Assembly: GCA_016199605.1 (NCBI GenBank)
Contig: JACQGJ010000609.1
Location: 1-6,456 of the forward strand
Direction: 5' to 3'
Length of the DNA: 6,456 nt
From: Armatimonadota bacterium
GTDB taxonomy: Bacteria; Armatimonadota; Abditibacteriia; CG2-30-59-28
Shown here piece after piece: positions 1 to 5,335 of the stretch (within the stretch, counting starts at the first letter, position 1; each line of letters starts with the position of its first letter). Both the position numbers and the translations under genes were made by a program. The notes under the pieces are model-generated. The model was not told the DNA's origin. It did not search any database and saw only the letters and a list, made by a program, of their open reading frames with translations.

Positions 1-33
1 CGCTTGGTGCTTAGACTCATGCTTTAACATGAG
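1..33. repeat. Left copy of 33-bp direct repeat flanking the ATPase gene
   Basis: These bases match 1528-1560 at 30 of 33 positions in the same orientation; the differences are at repeat positions 12, 13 and 15. The inner part (16-33) reads CTCATGCTTTAACATGAG, a perfect 6-bp inverted repeat around a 6-nt loop. The match starts at the first base of the window, so the true repeat may be longer. It lies 6 bp beyond the stop codon of the minus-strand ATPase gene. There is no T-run on either side, so it does not look like an intrinsic terminator. It may be a recombination or insertion boundary, or one member of a dispersed palindromic repeat family. Confidence 0.75.
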
Positions 34-39
34 ACTGCT

Positions 40-1338
40 TCACCCCAACGCCCACGCCACTGGCAGGGCGGTGATACCGGGTTCAATTTCCCTTACGTGA
101 GGGTCTCGCGACAATAGAAAGCTGTGCCGCACAGGCTTATCCAGGAGCGCGTCCAATCCCCGCAACGATCTGGCATCGCTGGCGCCTACCCGCAGAGAGT
201 GCTTGATCTCAATTGGCACATACCCATCTTCCGACTCAAGCAGCAGATCCACTTCCCGGCCGTCGGCCGTAAGCAAATGGCTCAACTCCGTCGGCAGACC
301 TGCGGTCTTCACCTGCTTGTAGATTTCAGCAACCACCGCGCTCTCGAACTCACGGCCAGTCATTTCTCCCCTCCGGTCGAGGATCGCGCGCTGGACGCCG
401 GGATCGAGGAAATGCAGCTTGGGAGTCTTCATGAGTCGCTTGCGCGGATTGCGGGACCACGGGGGGAGAAGGAGCACCTGGTAGCTGATTTCAAGGTAGG
501 AGATGAACCGCCGAGCCGTTTTCTGGGAAATGCCGGCCGCCTGTGCCAGTGAGTTGGCATTGAGCAGGCAACCAGTCAGTTGCGAGATCATCTTCTGGCA
601 ACTCACGAAAGGTTCGAGCTCACGGAGGTTCGCAAGGTCGCGTAGATCGCGCTGCAAGAAGGTGCGGATGTAGTCCCGCAGCCACTCGCGCCTCTCAGTC
701 TCGTCAAGGTCCTCCTCGGTGATGGCTGGAAGACCGCCGTAGGTCAGATAATGATCAAGCGCGTGTTCGGCGCGGGCATACTCCGACTCCGAGAGGGGAA
801 TGCCCGCGAAGATTCTCGGGACATCGCCCTCCCCACGTAGCCATCGAATGAGTCGTGATTCGTGCAGGGCATCATCCCACGAGTTCGTCTGTAACTCGGG
901 AAGCGTGAGGGGGAACAACTCCAGTAGAGCCACTCGACCTGCGAGGCTTTCGCGAACCTTGTGCAAGAGCAAAATCTGGCTGGAGCCCAGGAGGATGTAT
1001 CGAGTGGTCGGATAGAGGTCGTGGGCGGCTTTGATCGTCTCGATGAGGGAAGGTGTCTTTTGCACCTCATCCAGCACGGCTTTGGGGTAGCGTTGGCTCC
1101 ATTGCGCGGCGGAAAGCGCCGTGAACTCCGGTCGCGTGACGGGATCGTCCAGCGTCACATAGGCATAGCCTGATGCCACGTGCCTCGTCAGAGTCGTCTT
1201 CCCAGTCTGTCGCGCGCCCGTCAGTACGACGATACGCGCCAGTCTGGATTTCTGCTTCTTCTGAAGAATCTCGGCGAAGAAACGGTTTTTCATGACCATC
1301 ATTCCCACATTAGGCGTATATTTTGGAAGTGCAGGCAT
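40..1338 (-). CDS. AAA ATPase with DUF4143-type C-terminal domain
   Basis: This 432-residue protein has the layout of the AAA_14/DUF4143 family of ATP-binding proteins, which are common, often multicopy, and of unknown cellular role. Seen in the sequence: Walker A GARQTGKTT (41-49), Walker B AVLDEVQK (87-94), a sensor-like LLGSSQ (116-121), the family-typical run ending LFPLTLPEL (about 141-149), GGLPA (201-205), and a winged-helix-like stretch LAQAAGIS...TARRFISYLE (264-283). The tail carries E332, REVDLLLE with D364, and IEIKHS with E377 and K379, spaced like a PD-(D/E)xK nuclease core. Whether it cuts DNA is unknown. Length is normal for the family. The annotated ATG is the longest start; the ATG at 1291-1293 (residue 16, MKNRFFAEIL) matches the usual family N-terminus better and has GGGA 9 nt upstream. 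The gene is divergent from its right neighbour and enclosed by direct repeats, which suggests an accessory gene. The cytoplasmic ATPase assignment is firm; the function is not. Confidence 0.93.
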   Translation of the reverse strand: MPALPKYTPNVGMMVMKNRFFAEILQKKQKSRLARIVVLTGARQTGKTTLTRHVASGYAYVTLDDPVTRPEFTALSAAQWSQRYPKAVLDEVQKTPSLIETIKAAHDLYPTTRYILLGSSQILLLHKVRESLAGRVALLELFPLTLPELQTNSWDDALHESRLIRWLRGEGDVPRIFAGIPLSESEYARAEHALDHYLTYGGLPAITEEDLDETERREWLRDYIRTFLQRDLRDLANLRELEPFVSCQKMISQLTGCLLNANSLAQAAGISQKTARRFISYLEISYQVLLLPPWSRNPRKRLMKTPKLHFLDPGVQRAILDRRGEMTGREFESAVVAEIYKQVKTAGLPTELSHLLTADGREVDLLLESEDGYVPIEIKHSLRVGASDARSLRGLDALLDKPVRHSFLLSRDPHVREIEPGITALPVAWALG

Positions 1339-1367
1339 AGATTAACGTCCGACGAGTGAACTGTCAA
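1339..1367 (-). promoter_or_regulatory. Candidate sigma-70-type promoter for the ATPase gene
   Basis: On the minus strand a perfect TTGACA (complement of 1362-1367) is followed after 17 nt by TAATCT (complement of 1339-1344). The -35 is ideal, but the -10 matches the TATAAT consensus at only 3 of 6 positions. The -10 abuts the ATG at 1336-1338, so a transcript from it would start within the first codons. This favours translation from one of the downstream ATGs (1302, 1299 or 1293). The call rests on motif matching only. Confidence 0.35.
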
Positions 1368-1369
1368 GG

Positions 1370-1397
1370 TCTGATCGGAACTTCCAGGGCAAGTTCC
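1370..1397. promoter_or_regulatory. Perfect palindrome GGAACTT-N7-AAGTTCC: operator or ECF-type promoter
   Basis: Bases 1377-1383 (GGAACTT) and 1391-1397 (AAGTTCC) form a perfect 7-bp inverted repeat around the 7-nt spacer CCAGGGC. It sits just upstream of the candidate ATPase promoter, where a dimeric regulator could bind. GGAACTT is also the known -35 consensus of sigma-E-type ECF sigma factors. Read on the minus strand, the GGAACTT over 1391-1397 is followed after 16 nt by TCAGA (complement of 1370-1374), one mismatch from the TCTGA form of the -10. That would point transcription at the ATPase. The plus-strand reading has no matching -10. Operator and promoter readings cannot be separated from sequence alone. 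Confidence 0.4.
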
Positions 1398-1483
1398 AGT
1401 TGCACGGCATACCCAACAGTTTCCGAGACAGGACGAGGATTTTCACTCCGGTCGAAGAAAGGAATTACGACGCAGAAGCGTGG
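1398..1483. other. Remainder of the divergent intergenic region, nothing recognisable
   Basis: This stretch lies between the palindrome and the inverted-repeat segment. I see no convincing plus-strand -35/-10 pair for the large downstream gene: TTGCAC at 1400-1405 has no acceptable -10 at 16-18 nt. No terminator, riboswitch or small gene with a ribosome binding site is evident. Confidence 0.5.
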
Positions 1484-1556
1484 TGTTAAAGCATCAAGCT
1501 GGTGCAAATCGACAGCCTGCTTCAGCACGCTTGGTGCTACGCCTCATGCTTTAACA
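1484..1556. repeat. Inverted repeat with 11-bp arms upstream of the hydrolase-like gene
   Basis: TGTTAAAGCAT (1484-1494) is the exact reverse complement of ATGCTTTAACA (1546-1556), with 51 nt between. A smaller hairpin AGCAC-GCTTG-GTGCT (1524-1538) lies inside. The right arm is part of the right direct repeat copy. The same left arm is also inverted relative to 19-29 in the left copy, so 19-29 and 1484-1494 form 11-bp inverted ends of a 1476-bp segment containing the ATPase gene. It could be a recombination site, a transposon-like end or a structured leader before the downstream gene. Confidence 0.6.
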
Positions 1557-1560
1557 TGAG
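1528..1560. repeat. Right copy of 33-bp direct repeat
   Basis: This copy is 30/33 identical to bases 1-33 and in the same orientation, with the palindrome CTCATGCTTTAACATGAG at 1543-1560. The period between copies is 1527 bp. It ends one base before the ribosome binding site of the hydrolase-like gene, so the boundary of the repeated unit is also the 5' edge of that gene's own sequence. Confidence 0.75.
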
Positions 1561-1561
1561 G

Positions 1562-1570
1562 AAGGAAAGG
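1562..1570 (+). promoter_or_regulatory. Ribosome binding site that decides the GTG start at 1577
   Basis: AAGGAAAGG is purine-rich with two GGA/AGG cores and ends 6 nt before GTG 1577, a normal Shine-Dalgarno distance. The in-frame ATG at 1556 lies upstream of this site, belongs to the repeat, and has no purine-rich stretch before it. The still earlier GTG at 1502 also lacks one. Confidence 0.65.
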
Positions 1571-1576
1571 AAACAC

Positions 1577-4500
1577 GTGAAAATCACCCGCGTGACATTG
1601 GTCCACTGCCTGCTGTGCTCGTTTAGCATTTCTGTCGGAGCGGCCACGCTTCACACCGGCGACGGACTTGCCCTTGATGCGAACCTGCCATCATCCTTGA
1701 CCGCTCTGTCCATCAACGGCACGGTTGTCTCGCAGGGGAAAGGAGGGCTGTCGCTGATTGACCCCCGCACGGGCGGCCCGCCTGCAGCAGGTCGTTTCAG
1801 CCTGACGGCTGCGGCAAAGGCGGAGGGGAAGCGAGTCGTCCTCTCGGGTGTCGTGACTGCTACGGGCAATGAGGAAACCGTCTGCCAACTCCAGGCGCGG
1901 ATTCCGGTGGGCGAAGAAGGATGGCTATGGTGGGACGATATGTCGAGGTCAAGGGCGATTAGACAGGGTGAGGGATACGTCCAAGCGGTCTACCCTCTGT
2001 GTTGCGTGACCGACCCGACGCGGCGGTTGGGGTTGGCAGTGGGACTCGATCCCGACCCGCTGCAACCCGCCACGCTGTCGTATGACCCGAACCTCAAGTG
2101 CATCATCGTGAATTGGTTTCTCGGTTTCACGCCAAGGGCACGCCCCGAGTATCGAATGCGAGCGCCGTTCAGAATCGTGGTTTATCGCGTCCTGCCGAAG
2201 TGGGCGTTCCGGTCTGCGCTCGACAGGTACTATCACTTCCACCCGAAGAAGTTCGACTGGCGCGCAAGGCACGAGGGGCTGTGGCTGTTTGCCAGCGCCT
2301 CAGAGTCGCTTCCGAATCCGCAGCATTACGCCTACAACGAAGGAGGACCGCCGCCAACCAATGACCTCCCGCGAGGTCTCGCGACGTTCCCCTACACGTG
2401 TTGTGGCGATATCATCGTCGCTCTGCCTCCGGAGTGGGGCGTGCCGAAGAACTATGATGGTATGATGGACCGGCTTAGCCGCTGGGAGAAGATCCCACGT
2501 CTCACCGGGTGGGACGAGTTGAGCAATTACGACGTGGACGCCTCTGTCAGCCACGCAGGCGAGCGCAGTCTGAGGCTGCAATCGAGTGCGCCTGATCAGA
2601 TGAAGCAGGTTCGGCAGACCTTCGACATGAATCAAAGGGAGGTTGACCCGGTAACGGTTTCTGTCTGGTTCAAAGCTCAGGAGGTCGCGGGGCCGAAGGA
2701 CCTCAACTGCGGACTTTGGATTGATATGGCGATGAGCGACGGCGAAAACCAGTTTGGGAAGGTCGTACCCGGCGAGGTAGGCACCCACGACTGGCAGCAA
2801 CTAAAGATAGCCCTGGGGGCCGACAAACCCATCGCCAACCTGCGAGCCTATCTGCTTTTCCGCCAAGGGCATAAGGGGACGGTGTGGTTTGATGACTTCG
2901 CCGTGACGGCGGCCTCCAATCCTGAGAAGAACCTCGCGACGAACGGGGACTTCGAGTCAAAGGCCATGCCGTGGCAATCGCCGATGATCCGAGACAACGT
3001 GATGTATGACGAGAGCGATCACATGCGCTACTTTGCCGACACCTGGGGCGGCGCCGACGTGCCGCCGGCGTCTCCTATCAACTGGCTGCGGTATGTGCTG
3101 CTGGTGAACCCCGACCAGAAGAACCCGGAGGGGCGACCGACTGCATCAAGTGTGGACCTGGAGAAATACAAGACGATCTTCGAGCAATGGCCGCAGTGCC
3201 GGGGCGCGTACCTCGACGGCACCTCGGGCTGGTCAACCACAGGCTTCGACTATTGCCGCGACCACTTCCCCTGCTTCAACGATCCGTTCCAGTATCTCGG
3301 CAACGTGTATCGCCCGTGCGCGAGCGGGATGGCTTCGGTCGTGCGCTGGGTGGACGAGTTCAAGAAGCGTTTCCCTGGGAAGCTCGCCTTCGGTAATGTG
3401 TGGGCTTCGAACCGCATGTTCCCAATGTGCATGGGGCTCGACGTGTGCGGCTACGAGAGCAGTCGCTGGTATGACCTCGAATACGCAGACTACTACCGCG
3501 CCGCCGCTTACCACAAGCCAGGACTCTACCTCAACTACTTCCGCATCGGCCAGCAATTGGATACTCGTGATGGCGGTGAGAAGTTCTTTCGTTACGCAAC
3601 CGCGTATGGTCTTTCGCCCAGCATCGGTCGGTTCACCGACGAAGCCTACCAGAAATTCGGCGACCTGCAGCATCTCTACATCCCGATCGTCAAGCACTTG
3701 TTCCGCGCGGGTTGGGAACCCGTGACCCACGCCGAGGCAAGCGATCCGGTGGTCCGGGTGCAACGCTTCGGGACCAGGCTGCCGATGTATTTCACGCTGC
3801 TGAATCCGAGTCCTGCGCCGCGTGAGGTGGAGTTGGTGATTGATGCGCAAGCTTTGAGATTGAAGACCACATCTGTTGTTGCGGTGGAGATGGTAGGCTC
3901 GGAATCGGTGGCGTTGAGCAAGCACGGAGCGTCTCTGACAACAAAGGTCACTCTCGGCCCGGAGGATGTTGCCGTTGTTGCTCTTCTTCCTGCGAAGGGA
4001 GTTGGGGCTTGGTATCGTGAGCGCGCCGCGGAGAGCCTTCAAGGCGCGGCGTATGTCTACGCCCAGACGCCGCCAACCGCGGAAGCCGCGGTCTTGGCCA
4101 AGCGGGTCTCGGATGTCAAGAGCAGCAACGTCGTGTCTATCGCGGAAATGATCAATGCAGTCAAGACCGACCTCACGCGGCTGCGCTCTGAAGGAGTCAA
4201 GCTCCCGGAGGACTTGAAGCGGAAGAGCTACCTGCGCGACCTCGACGAAGCCGACCGGCTGCTCAACGAATCGTTGCTCGCAGACGTGGGAGGGAGAGTG
4301 GGCTGGAAGGACGGACGCATCGCGCCAATTGATGGCAACGTGCAGTTGTTTGCTGAGAGCCAGCCTCACAGTGGAGACGTGTGCCTGACGCTGAACAGCA
4401 TCCTGCCGGGACGAGCGGTGGAACCCGCCGCGTTGCCGGCCTCCGAGGCGAAGCCAGAGAAGTCTACCGGGCTGATCTGCCCACCGGAGCGCGCCTTGTC

Positions 4501-5335
4501 CGCAGTCGCTGATATCGCATTCGACGACGCTTCGAGAAAACCTGTGACGCTGAGGCGGCTCGGCCATGCGTTCTTCGGCCCCGTTTGTGAGTTGAGCGCG
4601 AAGTCTTCGGAAAACGCCTCGGAGCTGGTTGTACATTTCCGGAACAGCGACACACGACCGAGGCAGTTTGAGCTGGTGTTGAGAGCCTCCCCCCAAATCA
4701 CACTGCACCCCTCGGAGGCATCGCTCAATCTTGCCGGAGGCGAGAGCAGAGACATCAACGTCAAGGTCACCTTTGCCACAGGAGTGAAGTCGGGCTCCTA
4801 TCCGGTGACGATCTTCGCGCGCACCGATGCCGGAGTCGTTGCCGAACGGAGCGTAGTTCCCATCGTCTACGCGCTTCCTCTCGAAGCAGGTAACCTCGCG
4901 CTCGCCTCCGCCGGTGCGAATCTGACTGTTGACTGTTTCTACTTCGCCTACAGCGAAAAGCCCATCAACGACGGTGTTGTCAATCCCGTCGGTGTCGCCT
5001 TCAACGCCGCGGCGTGGGCGTCGAGCGAGGCGGTGGAGGACCACTGGGTCGAAATCCAATGGCAGCAGCCGAAAACAGTCGGCAAGGCAGTCATTTACTG
5101 GAACGTCGAGAACGAAGTCGTGTGGACCTCGAAGCACGTCCTCGTGCAAGTGAAAGAGGTCAACGAATGGAAAACCATCGCCGAGTTGAACCAGAGAAAC
5201 GTTGAGCCGGTAACGGAGTGCCGGTTTGATTCCGTAACCACCAACGCTATTCGCCTTCTGCAGCCAAGAGGCGGAGGACCGGTAGTGCGCCCCAACATTA
5301 TGTGGTTGCGTGAGGTGGCGGTGTATAGGAAATGA
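1577..5335 (+). CDS. Secreted multidomain glycoside hydrolase-like protein with NEW3-like and F5/8-type-C-like modules
   Basis: From GTG 1577 the product has 1252 residues. It begins with a Sec signal peptide (MKITR, a hydrophobic core, SVGAA; cleavage near 22-23) and has no lipobox. Apparent modules: a mutarotase-like beta-sandwich (about 24-229); a candidate (beta/alpha)8 barrel (about 230-720) with strands at GLWLFAS (234-240), GDIIVAL (277-283), INWLRYVLLV, GAYLDG (543-548), FGNVW (605-609), DVCGYE (622-627), GLYLNYF (649-655) and YGLSPSIG (677-684); a CBM4/9-like jelly roll inserted after the second strand (about 311-447, ending WFDDFAV); a C-terminal beta-sandwich (about 727-805); a helical linker (about 812-902); a NEW3-like domain (about 1012-1088); and an F5/8-type-C-like carbohydrate-binding domain (about 1106-1252). 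Asp547 after strand 4 and Asp622 or Glu627 after strand 6 are plausible catalytic acids, by analogy with retaining alpha-glycosidases of the GH27/31/36/101 kind. Vicinal cysteines occur at 142-143 and 275-276. The family, substrate and activity are not established. The gene overlaps the following transporter by 4 bp. Confidence 0.85.
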   Translation: MKITRVTLVHCLLCSFSISVGAATLHTGDGLALDANLPSSLTALSINGTVVSQGKGGLSLIDPRTGGPPAAGRFSLTAAAKAEGKRVVLSGVVTATGNEETVCQLQARIPVGEEGWLWWDDMSRSRAIRQGEGYVQAVYPLCCVTDPTRRLGLAVGLDPDPLQPATLSYDPNLKCIIVNWFLGFTPRARPEYRMRAPFRIVVYRVLPKWAFRSALDRYYHFHPKKFDWRARHEGLWLFASASESLPNPQHYAYNEGGPPPTNDLPRGLATFPYTCCGDIIVALPPEWGVPKNYDGMMDRLSRWEKIPRLTGWDELSNYDVDASVSHAGERSLRLQSSAPDQMKQVRQTFDMNQREVDPVTVSVWFKAQEVAGPKDLNCGLWIDMAMSDGENQFGKVVPGEVGTHDWQQLKIALGADKPIANLRAYLLFRQGHKGTVWFDDFAVTAASNPEKNLATNGDFESKAMPWQSPMIRDNVMYDESDHMRYFADTWGGADVPPASPINWLRYVLLVNPDQKNPEGRPTASSVDLEKYKTIFEQWPQCRGAYLDGTSGWSTTGFDYCRDHFPCFNDPFQYLGNVYRPCASGMASVVRWVDEFKKRFPGKLAFGNVWASNRMFPMCMGLDVCGYESSRWYDLEYADYYRAAAYHKPGLYLNYFRIGQQLDTRDGGEKFFRYATAYGLSPSIGRFTDEAYQKFGDLQHLYIPIVKHLFRAGWEPVTHAEASDPVVRVQRFGTRLPMYFTLLNPSPAPREVELVIDAQALRLKTTSVVAVEMVGSESVALSKHGASLTTKVTLGPEDVAVVALLPAKGVGAWYRERAAESLQGAAYVYAQTPPTAEAAVLAKRVSDVKSSNVVSIAEMINAVKTDLTRLRSEGVKLPEDLKRKSYLRDLDEADRLLNESLLADVGGRVGWKDGRIAPIDGNVQLFAESQPHSGDVCLTLNSILPGRAVEPAALPASEAKPEKSTGLICPPERALSAVADIAFDDASRKPVTLRRLGHAFFGPVCELSAKSSENASELVVHFRNSDTRPRQFELVLRASPQITLHPSEASLNLAGGESRDINVKVTFATGVKSGSYPVTIFARTDAGVVAERSVVPIVYALPLEAGNLALASAGANLTVDCFYFAYSEKPINDGVVNPVGVAFNAAAWASSEAVEDHWVEIQWQQPKTVGKAVIYWNVENEVVWTSKHVLVQVKEVNEWKTIAELNQRNVEPVTECRFDSVTTNAIRLLQPRGGGPVVRPNIMWLREVAVYRK
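5332..5335 (+). promoter_or_regulatory. ATGA stop-start overlap coupling the hydrolase-like gene and MFS gene
   Basis: The TGA stop of the upstream gene (5333-5335) shares bases with ATG 5332-5334 of the MFS frame. The nearest purine run, AGGA at 5327-5330, is only 1 nt from the ATG and too close for normal initiation. Reinitiation by ribosomes finishing the upstream gene is therefore the likely mode. Confidence 0.6.

Noticed and set aside
16..33. Intrinsic terminator for the ATPase gene
   Set aside because: The stem is only 6 bp with an AT-rich loop and is not followed by a T-run in the direction of transcription. The same element also occurs upstream of another gene.
124..552. Plus-strand open frame of 142 codons opposite the ATPase gene
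   Set aside because: It lies wholly antisense to the DUF4143 part of the ATPase and has no coding signature of its own.
1356..1559. Small plus-strand open frame of 67 codons
   Set aside because: It has no convincing ribosome binding site, runs through the palindrome and repeat segments, and shows no recognisable motif.
1484..1560. Canonical integron attC site
   Set aside because: The size and hairpin form are suggestive, but attC needs RYYYAAC on the left and GTTRRRY on the right. Here GTTAAAG is on the left and CTTTAAC on the right, the wrong polarity on either strand, and no integrase gene is present.
1502..1576. Upstream GTG (1502) or ATG (1556) start for the large gene
   Set aside because: Both lack a ribosome binding site and the added residues are encoded by the repeat. 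GTG 1577 has a well-spaced site and begins a good signal peptide.
1577..1645. Lipoprotein signal peptide
   Set aside because: Cysteines occur at residues 11 and 14, but neither is preceded by a lipobox and they fall inside the hydrophobic core. A normal signal-peptidase I site near 22-23 fits better.
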